From Palsa-295 sp963781105 (lineage in GTDB: Bacteria; Acidobacteriota; Terriglobia; Acidiferrales; UBA7541), in NCBI GenBank assembly GCA_963781105.1, contig CAWAED010000012.1, positions 372,001 to 436,000 on the forward strand: a DNA stretch of 64,000 nucleotides, read 5' to 3'. Each line of letters begins with the position of its first letter. Position 1 is the stretch's first letter. This document shows, piece after piece, positions 25,668 through 34,474 of the stretch. The notes beneath the pieces are model-generated. The model was given only the letters and a program-made list of their open reading frames with translations. It did no database searches and was not told the origin of the DNA. Made by a program: the position numbers and the translations under genes.

Positions 25668-26522
25668 ATGAGTGACGAACGGCAAGACGTAGTGATCGCA
25701 GACGAAGCTACGGCACCCCGATGGGTGGGCATCGTCGTGGTTGCTCTGGCGGTTGTCTCACTGGTGGCTTTGGGCGCCGGCTGGACCGCCTCGACTCGCT
25801 CGAAGCAGCTCGAACAGTCTCTGGCTGCACAAACGCAGCAGATCAAGCAGAACGACGACGTGGTTAGCCAGCGTTTGGCGAAGGCTGAAGACACGAATGC
25901 GCAGCTCCAAGGCGAGCTCAGCGTCGTGACCGATAAGATGAAGTTGACCGAAGGCGAACTATCGAAGGCGCGCTACCAAGCCAAGAAGATCAAGGAAGAC
26001 GACGCCAAGGAATTGGCCGAAATGCAGAACCAGACGAATGCACAACTCGCCACCAAGGCGAGCATGGATGATGTCAACAAGCTCGGCACCGACGTCACCG
26101 GCGTGAAGACTGACCTGGACACGGAAAAGAACAACTTGCAAATGGCCCGCGGCGAATTCGGCACTCTGATCGCCCGCAATCATGACGAAGTGGAAGAGCT
26201 TCGGCGGCTAGGTGAGCGCGACTACTACGAATTCACCATCGACAAGAAGAATTCGCGCGAGAAAGTCGGAAACCTCATGGTCGAACTCCACGGGACGAAC
26301 CTCAAGAAGAGCCAGTACGGCGTCACGATCTTTGTTGACGACCAGCGCCACGATAAGAAGAACTTGACGGCCAATGAGCCGCTCTATTTCTTCCAGAGTG
26401 GTGCGCGTGCTCCGCTTGAGTTCGTGGTCAACTCGGTGGGCAAGGACAAAATCAGCGGATACTTGAGCGTGCCGAAGGCGAATGCCACTCACGCACAGGC
26501 TTCCACTTCTGGCGGGAACTGA
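25668..26522 (+). CDS. Membrane-anchored coiled-coil protein of unknown function
   Basis: The 284-residue protein starts at the ATG at 25668, preceded by CGGAGGAGAAAGAAC. It has a short acidic cytoplasmic N terminus, one transmembrane helix (WVGIVVVALAVVSLVALGAGW, about 19-39), a long charged coiled-coil region (about 45-170) with Gln/Lys/Glu heptads, and a compact C-terminal domain (about 180-275, DYYEFTIDKKNSREKVGNLMVELHGTNLKKSQYGVTIFVDD). I do not recognise the C-terminal domain by name. It is a single-gene unit with a clear terminator downstream, possibly an envelope-structuring or scaffold protein. Confidence 0.8.
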   Translation: MSDERQDVVIADEATAPRWVGIVVVALAVVSLVALGAGWTASTRSKQLEQSLAAQTQQIKQNDDVVSQRLAKAEDTNAQLQGELSVVTDKMKLTEGELSKARYQAKKIKEDDAKELAEMQNQTNAQLATKASMDDVNKLGTDVTGVKTDLDTEKNNLQMARGEFGTLIARNHDEVEELRRLGERDYYEFTIDKKNSREKVGNLMVELHGTNLKKSQYGVTIFVDDQRHDKKNLTANEPLYFFQSGARAPLEFVVNSVGKDKISGYLSVPKANATHAQASTSGGN

Positions 26523-26541
26523 GGGTACGTGATTGAATGAA

Positions 26542-26559
26542 CCGCGCTGCGCAGCGCGG
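26542..26559. repeat. Perfect 18-base GC palindrome
   Basis: CCGCGCTGCGCAGCGCGG is its own reverse complement and lies 20 bases after the coiled-coil protein stop, just ahead of the terminator hairpin. Confidence 0.5.
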
Positions 26560-26583
26560 CTCGCGATCCACCGCAGCGCAAAA

Positions 26584-26611
26584 GGGGGCGTTCATCGAAC
26601 GCCCCCTTTTT
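26584..26611 (+). terminator. Rho-independent terminator
   Basis: GGGGGCGTTC-ATC-GAACGCCCCC is a perfect 10-bp stem with a three-base loop, followed on the plus strand by TTTTTATT. It ends the transcript of the coiled-coil protein gene; preceding A's could give weaker activity in reverse. Confidence 0.92.
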
Positions 26612-26656
26612 ATTGTCTGGCGATATCCTTACGGCGAGCCGAATAGCCGGCTGGAG

Positions 26657-26827
26657 TTACTCCGTCTTCTTCAATGCGCGGTTCTTGCGGCTCAGGAATT
26701 TCTTGGCGAGCGCGGGCAGCTTATCGTGCGGCAGTTTGCCTTGTTCGTACAATTTCATCTTCGCCTTGGCCGTTTTGCGGCGCCGCCGCTGCCTTTTCTG
26801 CGCCACATATCTCTTGTCGTAAGACAT
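26657..26827 (-). CDS. Small, strongly basic protein of unknown function
   Basis: The 56-residue product starts MSYDKRYVAQKRQRRRRKTA with a strong ribosome site (GGGAGGAAATGG) right before the ATG at 26827. About two-fifths of the residues are Lys or Arg, with a central KLYEQGKLPHDKLPALAKKFL. It looks like a nucleic-acid-binding or ribosome-associated peptide, but I know no family. The strong ribosome site and intact frame suggest it is real. It is a single-gene unit, divergent from nagA. Confidence 0.65.
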   Translation of the reverse strand: MSYDKRYVAQKRQRRRRKTAKAKMKLYEQGKLPHDKLPALAKKFLSRKNRALKKTE

Positions 26828-26931
26828 CCATTTCCTCCCATTTAAGTGCGTAACTGATTGTAGCGGACTAGGAAAAGGATGCAAGGCTCGGCACTGATTT
26901 TAGGCTCCAGTTCGAGTAGCATGGATTCGCT

Positions 26932-28107
26932 ATGACGGCCACCGCAATCTATGCCAGCCATATCCTCACACCACAGGAACAATTCACCGACTGCGTGATC
27001 GTCGTCGAAGGCGGACGCGTCACCGGCATTGGCCATCGCGACGAAGTCCACATACCGCCAGGCGCAAAGGATTATGTCGCCTCGGGCATGACTGTCATCC
27101 CGGGCTTTGTAGACGTGCACATCCACGGCGCGGGCGGCCATGACGTGATGGAAGCGACGCCCGACGCGCTCGATCGCATCACCGCAACAGTGGCGCGCTT
27201 CGGAACCACCTCCATTGTGGCAACAACCGTGACGGCACCGGTGGAAGATACATGTCACAGCCTGGAAGGCATCGCGCAATACATTCGCAGCCACGAAAAC
27301 GCGGCGGACAACACACGGTTTGGCGCCGAAATTCTCGGGATGCATCTGGAAGGACCGTTCATCAACAAAGAGCGCCGCGGCGTTCATCCCGTGGATTCGA
27401 TTGCGCAGCCTTCCATCGAAACCTTCGAGAGATTTCGCGCGGCGGCCGGCGGGTTGGTCAAGATTCTCACCGTGGCGCCAGAGCTTCCCGGCGCTCTGGA
27501 ATTGATTAAAGCCGCCGTCGCGGACGGCTTGGTGGTCGCCGTGGGCCACACCGACGCGGACTACGCGGAAGCGCGCGCCGCGATTAAAGCGGGAGCGCGC
27601 CACGCCGTGCATGTTTATAACGCCATGCGCGCGTTCACGCATCGCGATCCGGGCGTCATCAGCGCGATTCTGACTGACACAGAGGTCACTGCCGAAATCA
27701 TTGCCGATGGCGTGCATGTGGCCGGGCCCGCGATTCAGGTCCTGCTCGGCACCAAGGGATTCGATACGGTGCTGCTGGTGAGCGACGGCACCGCAGCGAC
27801 AGGAATGCGCGACGGAAAGTATCGTCTGGGGAGTTTCGAGGTGACGGTAAAGGATGGCGTCTGCCGCAATGCCGAAGGCAAACTGGCGGGCAGCACTCTG
27901 ACGCTGGATCGCGCGCTGCGCTACATCGTCGAACTAGGCGTGCCGTTTGTGGAGGCCGTGCGCATGGCGACGATTCTGCCGGCGCGTCGCCTGGGCCTAG
28001 CAGGCAAAAAAGGCATCCTGGCGATCGGCGCGGATGCTGACCTCGTAGTCTTGACGCCGGACTTGCACGTGGCCGGAGTGATGACTCGCGGAGTCGGGCT
28101 GACCTGA
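26932..28107 (+). CDS. nagA: N-acetylglucosamine-6-phosphate deacetylase
   Basis: NagA removes the acetyl group from GlcNAc-6-phosphate during amino-sugar recycling. The 391-residue protein has the amidohydrolase beginning (GFVDVHIHGAGGHDVME, first metal His pair), the metal glutamate in LGMHLEGPFIN, the histidines in VAVGHTDADYAEA and AVHVYNAM, the catalytic Asp in LLVSDGTAATGM, and the C-terminal segment GADADLVVLTPDLHVAGVM. The length is normal. The substrate could come from peptidoglycan or chitin. No other amino-sugar genes are adjacent; a nucleotidyltransferase gene follows 36 bp later. Confidence 0.92.
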   Translation: MTATAIYASHILTPQEQFTDCVIVVEGGRVTGIGHRDEVHIPPGAKDYVASGMTVIPGFVDVHIHGAGGHDVMEATPDALDRITATVARFGTTSIVATTVTAPVEDTCHSLEGIAQYIRSHENAADNTRFGAEILGMHLEGPFINKERRGVHPVDSIAQPSIETFERFRAAAGGLVKILTVAPELPGALELIKAAVADGLVVAVGHTDADYAEARAAIKAGARHAVHVYNAMRAFTHRDPGVISAILTDTEVTAEIIADGVHVAGPAIQVLLGTKGFDTVLLVSDGTAATGMRDGKYRLGSFEVTVKDGVCRNAEGKLAGSTLTLDRALRYIVELGVPFVEAVRMATILPARRLGLAGKKGILAIGADADLVVLTPDLHVAGVMTRGVGLT

Positions 28108-28143
28108 AGCATCGGTTTGACCACCTGAAGGGAGAATCCTCTT

Positions 28144-28914
28144 GTGACCAACGCTGCTCCCGACTTCGCCCAATTCGGCTTCCCCTATCCCGAAAATTTA
28201 GTCCAAGCATTCATAGGCGGGTCCCAGCTGCATGGAGCGAAGGTAAACGCGACCGACGACACCGATTGGTATGGTGTTTTTATTGAGCCACCGGAAAAAA
28301 TGATCGGATTGGACCGCGATGAATTCTTTGTCTTCACGACCGGCGGGAAGGAAGGCGGTAACGGCCCGCAGGATGTGGATGTTTGCCTGTACTCTCTCCG
28401 CAAGTGGGCCGGAATGGCCGCGAAAGGAAACCCATCAGCGCTTCATTTCGTTTTCGCCCAGGAGCAGTTCTCAACGAGATGGTGGGACAAGATCCGCGAG
28501 CGTCGCGAGCTGTTCAGTTCCAAACGCCATCTGAACCCGTTCATAAGATTTGCTGATGACCAGATGGAGAGATTGTGCGGACGCAAGGGCCAGAAGAACA
28601 TCCATCGCGCGGCGCTGGAGCAGGCGCATGGCTACGACACGAAATATGCCATGCACGTAATCCGCCTATATTTAGAGGCGAAGGAATACATGGAGACCGG
28701 AAAGATCACGCTCCCGAATCCAAAGGTTGATTTGCTGATTGCTATCCGACTAGGAAAGTACAAACGCTCCGAGATCGAGGAAATGGGAAAGGAACTTCAG
28801 GCTGAGACTTATTCCGCACAAAAGAGGTCTCCCTTGCCGGACGCCGTGGACCACGAGACGATTTCCCGCCTGATCACGGCGGTCTATGTCGGTTTCTGGG
28901 GAACGCAAAAATGA
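28144..28914 (+). CDS. Nucleotidyltransferase of the DNA polymerase beta superfamily
   Basis: The 256-residue protein begins at a GTG (28144) with GAAGGGAGAATCC upstream. The catalytic core is FIGGSQLHGAKVNATDDTDWYGVF (about residues 23-46): GS, then two acidic residues in D-x-D that hold metal, and a third Asp in PQDVDVCLYSLRKW. This is the pattern of the RlaP-like/PF10127 group of stand-alone nucleotidyltransferases. The remainder is helical (GYDTKYAMHVIRLYLEAKEYM). Its target, such as an RNA end or a protein, is not known. It ends six bases before the convergent glutaredoxin gene. Confidence 0.8.
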   Translation: MTNAAPDFAQFGFPYPENLVQAFIGGSQLHGAKVNATDDTDWYGVFIEPPEKMIGLDRDEFFVFTTGGKEGGNGPQDVDVCLYSLRKWAGMAAKGNPSALHFVFAQEQFSTRWWDKIRERRELFSSKRHLNPFIRFADDQMERLCGRKGQKNIHRAALEQAHGYDTKYAMHVIRLYLEAKEYMETGKITLPNPKVDLLIAIRLGKYKRSEIEEMGKELQAETYSAQKRSPLPDAVDHETISRLITAVYVGFWGTQK

Positions 28915-28920
28915 CCTTCG

Positions 28921-29175
28921 TTACTTGTTCAGCGGGATTTTCAATTCGTCAGCGAGTTTATGGGGATCGAACGGGCTGAGCGAAAAATAGTGATCGCCGA
29001 TGCCAATCGTCGGCACTTTGCGCTTGCCGTGATTCACCTGCAGGACGATGGCTTCGGCAGCTGCGTCGTCGTCAATATTGACCTCCCGGAAAGGGATGCC
29101 GCGGTCGCGCAGAAAGTTTTTCGCGCGGCGGCAATCACAGCACCAGGTATTGGAATAAACGGTTATTTCGCTCAT
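28921..29175 (-). CDS. Glutaredoxin-like protein
   Basis: The 84-residue protein has the thioredoxin-fold glutaredoxin pattern: ITVYSNTWCCDCRRAKNFL with the active-site C-C-D-C (12-15), the cis-proline region KRKVPTIGIGD, and a C-terminal helix. The doublet CCDC is unusual, since CPYC and CGYC are the common motifs, so its redox chemistry may differ (mycoredoxin-like or metal-binding). It lies downstream of atpC, 90 bp later, on the same strand. Confidence 0.82.
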   Translation of the reverse strand: MSEITVYSNTWCCDCRRAKNFLRDRGIPFREVNIDDDAAAEAIVLQVNHGKRKVPTIGIGDHYFSLSPFDPHKLADELKIPLNK

Positions 29176-29265
29176 ATTGCGGTTCTACTTTTCTAGCACA
29201 ATTATTCGATGCAACGAATAGCCCGCGGATTCAGGCGTGCCAAACCGGAAATACCCTCAAATGCA

Positions 29266-29730
29266 CTACGCTGCGGCGTGCTGCATCTCCCGCGAGCTTC
29301 CGCGAACGGCCCCCGAGCCGCTTCTGGAAGCTGCCTGCAAACGCACTTCGGCGCGCTGAATCGCGGCATTCGAACGATCCCAATCCGCTTCGGTGGAACC
29401 TGCCTTCGGTAAATCGGCCTTGGCCCGTTCCAGCGCGGCGCGGGCGCGCGCGACGTCAATTTCCTCCGCCCGTTCGGCAATTTCTGCCAACACGATCACG
29501 CGGTCCGGCAGCACCTCCGCGTAGCCGTACATCACCGTCAGCAGGCGAGTTTCCCCGCCCTTGTGGAACGTAAGAATCCCTACGCCCAACTCCGTAAGCA
29601 ATGGCGCGTGCCCCGGCAGAACACCGAGATAGCCGTCTTTGCCAGGCATTTCGAGCGAGTCCACGTCTTCGCTCAAGATGTGCCGCTCGGGCGTTACCAC
29701 TTGCAACTCGATTTTTTCTGGCAAAGCCAT
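29266..29730 (-). CDS. atpC: ATP synthase F1 epsilon subunit
   Basis: Epsilon links the c-ring to the central stalk and limits ATP hydrolysis. The N-terminal beta-sandwich is clear (LQVVTPERHILSEDVDSLEMPGKDGYLGVLPGHAPLLTELG), then a C-terminal two-helix part (IDVARARAALERAKADL). The 154-residue length is about 15 longer than usual because of an Ala/Arg/Ser-rich tail after the second helix. It is the last gene of the operon that runs from 35525. Confidence 0.93.
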   Translation of the reverse strand: MALPEKIELQVVTPERHILSEDVDSLEMPGKDGYLGVLPGHAPLLTELGVGILTFHKGGETRLLTVMYGYAEVLPDRVIVLAEIAERAEEIDVARARAALERAKADLPKAGSTEADWDRSNAAIQRAEVRLQAASRSGSGAVRGSSREMQHAAA

Positions 29731-29766
29731 CGCTTTAGTTTCGCCCAGTGCGCTTTCAGCCGCCGA

Positions 29767-31224
29767 CTACGCCACCGCTCCCGCCGCGATCTTCTCCGCC
29801 TTTTCGCGGACCTCTTCGATCGTGCCGACCATGTAAAAGGCCTGCTCCGGCAAATCGTCATGCTTGCCTTCGACGATTTCCTTGAACCCGCGGACGGTGT
29901 CTTCGATCTTCACGTACTTGCCTTCGAGGCCGGTGAACTGTTCGGCGACGAACATGGGCTGGGAGAGGAATCTTTCGATTTTACGCGCGCGGGTTACGGT
30001 TTGCTTGTCCTCGTCGGAAAGTTCCTCGATGCCCAGAATCGCGATGATGTCCTGCAATTCCTTGTAGCGTTGCAGTACGGACTTCACCGAGCGCGCCACG
30101 TTGTAATGCTCCTGCCCGACGATGCGCGGGTCCAGAATGCGCGAGAAGCTGGCCAACGGATCAACCGCCGGATAAATGCCGCGCTCGACGATCTGGCGGC
30201 TCAGGTTGGTCGTGGCGTCGAGGTGCGCGAACGTCGCGGCCGGAGCTGGGTCGGTGTAGTCATCCGCGGGCACGTAAATCGCTTGCACGGAAGTGATGGA
30301 ACCATTCTTGGTGGACGTGATGCGTTCCTGCAGCTCGCCGATTTCCGTATTCAGGTTCGGCTGGTAACCGACCGCGGAGGGCATGCGGCCCAGCAACGCT
30401 GATACTTCCGAGCCGGCTTGCACGAAGCGGAAGATATTGTCGATGAAGAGCAGCACATCGAGTTTTTCTTCATCGCGGAAATATTCGGCGACGGTCAGTC
30501 CGGTAAGGCCGACGCGCAGGCGGGCGCCGGGCGGTTCGGTCATTTGGCCATAGATCAGAGCGCAGCGCGATTTTTCGGAATTGCCCGGCACGACTACGCC
30601 CGATTCCTGCATTTCCAACCACAGGTCGTTGCCTTCGCGCGTGCGTTCGCCCACACCCGAAAATACGGAAACGCCGCCGTGTTTCATCGCGACGTTATGA
30701 ATCAATTCTTGAATCAGCACGGTTTTGCCGACGCCCGCGCCGCCGAACAATCCGATTTTTCCGCCCTTTAGGTAAGGCTCGGTCAGGTCCACGACCTTGA
30801 TGCCGGTCTCGAACATTTCGAGAGCGGTGGATTGATCGTCGAGCGCGGGAGCCGGACGGTGAATCGGGTAGCGCTTCTCGTACTTCACGGGTCCGAGATT
30901 ATCCACCGGGTCGCCGAGCACGTTGAGCACCCGACCGAGCACGCCACGTCCCACTGGTACGGTAATGTTCTCGCCAAGGTCCAGCGCTTTCATGCCGCGC
31001 ACCAGACCTTCGGTCGGCTTCATTGCCACGCAGCGCACGCGCCCTTCGCCCAAGTGTTGCGCCACTTCCGCGACGATATCGAGCGGGTCGGGAGTATTGA
31101 AGCCTTCGCTGGTGATGCGCACCGCGTTATTAATGAACGGCAGGTGGCCCTCTTCAAACTGAATGTCGACAACAGGACCGATCACTTCGACGACGCGTCC
31201 TGTTTTTTGCTCTTTTGTAGCCAT
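29767..31224 (-). CDS. atpD: ATP synthase F1 beta subunit (catalytic)
   Basis: Beta subunits carry the catalytic nucleotide sites of F1. The 485-residue protein has Walker A GLFGGAGVGKTVL, the catalytic Glu in SVFSGVGERTREGND, Walker B VLLFIDNIFRF, and the DELSEED-type loop written IEELSDEDK. The length is normal. The gene lies between atpG and atpC in the minus-strand operon, 24 bp after atpG. Confidence 0.97.
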   Translation of the reverse strand: MATKEQKTGRVVEVIGPVVDIQFEEGHLPFINNAVRITSEGFNTPDPLDIVAEVAQHLGEGRVRCVAMKPTEGLVRGMKALDLGENITVPVGRGVLGRVLNVLGDPVDNLGPVKYEKRYPIHRPAPALDDQSTALEMFETGIKVVDLTEPYLKGGKIGLFGGAGVGKTVLIQELIHNVAMKHGGVSVFSGVGERTREGNDLWLEMQESGVVVPGNSEKSRCALIYGQMTEPPGARLRVGLTGLTVAEYFRDEEKLDVLLFIDNIFRFVQAGSEVSALLGRMPSAVGYQPNLNTEIGELQERITSTKNGSITSVQAIYVPADDYTDPAPAATFAHLDATTNLSRQIVERGIYPAVDPLASFSRILDPRIVGQEHYNVARSVKSVLQRYKELQDIIAILGIEELSDEDKQTVTRARKIERFLSQPMFVAEQFTGLEGKYVKIEDTVRGFKEIVEGKHDDLPEQAFYMVGTIEEVREKAEKIAAGAVA

Positions 31225-31248
31225 AATGTCTCCCCCGGTTCTTACGCG

Positions 31249-32190
31249 CTACGACATGGCGGACGCCGCGCCGCTTACAATTTCGATGATTTCCTTCGTA
31301 ATCTGCGCCTGGCGAATGTTGTTCATCTTCAGCGTGAGCTTATCAATCAGTTCGGACGCATTGCGCGTGGCGGCATCCATGGCTGTCATGCGCGCGGCGT
31401 GTTCAGCTGCGGCAGACTCCAGCAGGATGCGAAAAATCTCGGATTCGAGGTAGCGCGGCACCAAACCATTGAAAATCTCTTCTACCGGCTGCTCGTAGAT
31501 GTAATCGACCACGAAACCTTTGCCCTGCGGGCCGGGCTCGGTGGGCAAGGAGCCGCCTGGCCCCGCGTGCTTTGATGCCAGTTCCCTTTCGCGGTCGGCC
31601 GATTCCTTCACTACTTCGGGATCCACCGGAAGCAATTTTTCGGCACGCAGGTTTTGCACCATCACGTTCTTGAACTCGTTGTAGATCGCGTAGACGGCGT
31701 CCACTTCGCCGCTCACATAGAGTTCGGCGATGCGCCCGGCAATTTCCTTGGCTTTGGAAAATTCCACGTGGGCGGAGACGTCCGTCCACTCGCCGACGAA
31801 GGTGTAGCCGCGTTTGCGTAGCGTGTCGCGGCCCTTTTTGCCCACCACCATCAACTCCAGTTTTTGCTCGTGATGCGCGTGGATGAATTCCATGGCGTGG
31901 CGCAGCACGTTGGAATTAAACGCGCCGGCAAGGCTGCGGTCGCCGGTCAGCACCAGCACCAGGATTTTCTCTTCCGGACGACGCTGCAGCAGTGGGTGCG
32001 CCGGAGATTCCATGCGCGCGGCCGCCGAACGCAGCACACGCAGAATTTCCTTGGCGTACGGACGCGCCGCAAAGACGCCTTCCTGCGCGCGGCGCAGTTT
32101 GGCCGCGGCTACGAATTTCATGGCGCGCGTAATCTGCTTGGTGCTCTTCACCGAGCGAATGCGCCGCCGATAGTCGAGAAGTGTGGGCAT
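31249..32190 (-). CDS. atpG: ATP synthase F1 gamma subunit
   Basis: Gamma is the rotating central stalk. The conserved N terminus DYRRRIRSVKSTKQITRAMKFVAAAKLRRAQ and C terminus AEHAARMTAMDAATRNASELIDKLTLKMNNIRQAQITKEIIEIVSGAASA mark it unambiguously. The 313 residues exceed the common ~285; the extra sequence is a charged insertion around residues 195-225 (SADRERELASKHAGPGGSLP). It starts 9 bp after the atpA stop. Confidence 0.96.
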   Translation of the reverse strand: MPTLLDYRRRIRSVKSTKQITRAMKFVAAAKLRRAQEGVFAARPYAKEILRVLRSAAARMESPAHPLLQRRPEEKILVLVLTGDRSLAGAFNSNVLRHAMEFIHAHHEQKLELMVVGKKGRDTLRKRGYTFVGEWTDVSAHVEFSKAKEIAGRIAELYVSGEVDAVYAIYNEFKNVMVQNLRAEKLLPVDPEVVKESADRERELASKHAGPGGSLPTEPGPQGKGFVVDYIYEQPVEEIFNGLVPRYLESEIFRILLESAAAEHAARMTAMDAATRNASELIDKLTLKMNNIRQAQITKEIIEIVSGAASAMS

Positions 32191-32199
32191 GGACGGGAA

Positions 32200-33897
32200 C
32201 TAATGCGCTGGTGCGTCCGCCTTCTCCGGCGTTTGCTTCGAGTGATCGCCCGCTGCTCCCGAACCAGAGCCTTCCTTCCCCTGTGCTTTGTCAGCGTGCG
32301 CGCTGGCGTGATCCTTGTTGCCCGTTTCGTCTTTCTCTTCGGCTTCCCGCTTTTCTTTCGCGCGCTCTTGCTCGTCCTTCAGCGTCGACTTGAACTGCTC
32401 CTTGAACTCGTCCAAAGCCTTCTTAGCTTCGGCCTTGATGGCGTCGTCGAACGCTTTTTTCTCGCGCAACGACTTCAGCAGCCCGTTGTAATTCGTCTCG
32501 ATGAAAGGATAAAGCTCCTTCTCGAAGCGGCGGCATTCTTCGACGGGCAAATCATCGAGATACTTATTGGAAGCGGCAAAAATGATCAGCACCTGCTTCT
32601 CCACCGGCAGCGGCTGGTACTGATCTTGCTTCAAAATCTCCATCAAACGTTGGCCGCGAGCGAGCTGCGCTTGCGTGGCTTTGTCCAATTGCTCGGTACC
32701 GAACTGCGCGAACGCCGCGAGGTCGCGATACTGCGCGAGGTCCAGGCGCAATGTGCCGGACACCTGCCGCATGGCCTTGATCTGCGCATTGCCGCCGACG
32801 CGGCTCACCGAGATTCCGGCGTTAACCGCGGGGCGAATGCCGCTATTGAAAAGGTCGGCTTCGAGGAAGATTTGGCCGTCGGTGATCGAAATCACGTTGG
32901 TGGGAATGTACGCGGAGATGTCGCCGGCCTGCGTTTCGATTACCGGCAGGGCCGTCAGCGATCCAGCGCCGAGTGCGTCATTCAATTTCGCGGCGCGCTC
33001 CAGCAAACGCGAATGCAGGAAGAAAACGTCGCCGGGATAAGCCTCGCGGCCGGGAGGGCGCCGCAGCAGCAGCGAAATCTCACGGTAAGACTGGGCGTGC
33101 TTCGAAAGGTCATCGTAGAAACAGATCGCGTGGCGCTTGGTGTCGCGGAAGTATTCTCCGATCGCGCACGCCGCAAATGGCGCGATGTATTGCATGGAGG
33201 CGGATTCGGAAGCGGTGGCCGCGACGACAATCGTATGTTCCATTGCGCCGAAATCCGTCAGCGTCTTGATCACCTGCGCCACCGTCGAGCGTTTCTGCCC
33301 AATCGCGCAGTAAATGCAAATCAAGTCGCCGCCGCGCTGGTTCAAGATCGTGTCCAGAATGATGGCGGTCTTGCCGATTTGCCGGTCGCCGATGATTAAT
33401 TCGCGCTGGCCGCGGCCGATGGGGATCATCGCGTCAATGGACTTGATGCCCGTCTGAATCGGCTCGCGCACCGGCTGGCGATCAATTACGCCGGGCGCCA
33501 AACGCTCCAGCGGCAAGCGCTCGCTCGATTGAATCGGCCCTTTATCGTCAATGGGATTGCCAAGCGCGTCCACCACGCGACCAATCAATCCATCGCCCAC
33601 CGGCACGGACATGATCTTATTCGTGCGCTTGACGATGTCGCCTTCCCTGATTTCGGTGTAATCGCCGAGCAGCACCGCGCCCACCTGATCTTCTTCCAGA
33701 TTCAGCGCAATGCCGTACACGTCGTGGGGGAACTCGATCATTTCGCCGGCCATGCACTTGTCGAGTCCATGGATGCGCGCGATTCCGTCGCCCACGGATA
33801 TCACCGAGCCGACTTCCTCCACTGCCAGGGTCTGCTGGTAATTTTCAATCTGCTCGCGCAGTATTTTTGTGATCTCGTCCGCTTTGATATTGGCCAT
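32200..33897 (-). CDS. atpA: ATP synthase F1 alpha subunit, with charged C-terminal extension
   Basis: Alpha subunits hold the non-catalytic nucleotide sites and alternate with beta. The sequence has LIIGDRQIGKTAII (Walker A with the alpha-specific Gln), the signature PAVNAGISVSRVGG, and the usual helical C terminus ending near KKALDEFKEQF (about residue 505). After that there is a further tail of about 60 residues, rich in Lys, Glu, Ala, Gly and His (EQERAKEKREAEEKDETGNK...), which is not part of the usual subunit and is likely disordered. Total length is 565 residues against about 505 normally. It is in the minus-strand operon between atpH and atpG. Confidence 0.95.
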   Translation of the reverse strand: MANIKADEITKILREQIENYQQTLAVEEVGSVISVGDGIARIHGLDKCMAGEMIEFPHDVYGIALNLEEDQVGAVLLGDYTEIREGDIVKRTNKIMSVPVGDGLIGRVVDALGNPIDDKGPIQSSERLPLERLAPGVIDRQPVREPIQTGIKSIDAMIPIGRGQRELIIGDRQIGKTAIILDTILNQRGGDLICIYCAIGQKRSTVAQVIKTLTDFGAMEHTIVVAATASESASMQYIAPFAACAIGEYFRDTKRHAICFYDDLSKHAQSYREISLLLRRPPGREAYPGDVFFLHSRLLERAAKLNDALGAGSLTALPVIETQAGDISAYIPTNVISITDGQIFLEADLFNSGIRPAVNAGISVSRVGGNAQIKAMRQVSGTLRLDLAQYRDLAAFAQFGTEQLDKATQAQLARGQRLMEILKQDQYQPLPVEKQVLIIFAASNKYLDDLPVEECRRFEKELYPFIETNYNGLLKSLREKKAFDDAIKAEAKKALDEFKEQFKSTLKDEQERAKEKREAEEKDETGNKDHASAHADKAQGKEGSGSGAAGDHSKQTPEKADAPAH

Positions 33898-33934
33898 TCC
33901 TGGCTCCCGTAATCCCGCGCACCTGGCTGCGGTG

Positions 33935-34474
33935 CTATTCCGATTCCAGCCGCTCGCGCAGCCGGTTCAATTGTTCGCGCACCGATCCGTCGTACACCGT
34001 GGACCCCACGCGCACCACCACTCCGCCCAAAAGCGTCTCGTCTTCCGCAAAACTGGCCCCAACTTTCCTTTTGGGATCGTCGCCTTTGAATACTTCGATC
34101 AACCGCTTTCTTTCGCCTTCGTCCAGCTTGCGCGCCGACGTCACGTCGAGTTGCACGATGTGCTGCCGCCGGTTCAATTCCACGCTCAAAAGTTCGACGA
34201 TCTCGCGCAACATGTGCGTGCGGCGATTATCCACGACCAAGCAAATAAAGTTGCGCACTGCGTCGTTCAGTTTCATTTTCTCCGCGACTTCATCCACGAT
34301 TCTGATTTTTACCTCGCGGTCAACCGCCGGGCTTTCCAGCGCGTTCCGCAAATCCCCCGAAGAGAAAAAGACGTCCACGAATTGCGTCAGGCCTTCCGGT
34401 ATGTCGGGCGCGCCCTTGCGTTCCATCACCACGTCGGCCAGGGCCGCGGCGTAGCGTTCGGCGACGGCGCTCAA
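33935..34474 (-). CDS. atpH: ATP synthase F1 delta subunit
   Basis: Delta joins the peripheral stalk to the top of F1. The 179-residue protein starts MSAVAERYAAALADVVMERKG, the standard N-terminal helical region, and ends with ETLLGGVVVRVGSTVYDGSVREQLNRLRERL, a hallmark of the family. The ATG overlaps the stop of atpF by a few bases (start 34474, atpF end 34471), so the two are coupled. Confidence 0.95.
   Translation of the reverse strand: MSAVAERYAAALADVVMERKGAPDIPEGLTQFVDVFFSSGDLRNALESPAVDREVKIRIVDEVAEKMKLNDAVRNFICLVVDNRRTHMLREIVELLSVELNRRQHIVQLDVTSARKLDEGERKRLIEVFKGDDPKRKVGASFAEDETLLGGVVVRVGSTVYDGSVREQLNRLRERLESE

Noticed and set aside
31864..33399. Long open frame opposite atpG/atpA (+)
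   Set aside because: It lies antisense to two certain ATP synthase genes and has no recognisable protein pattern.
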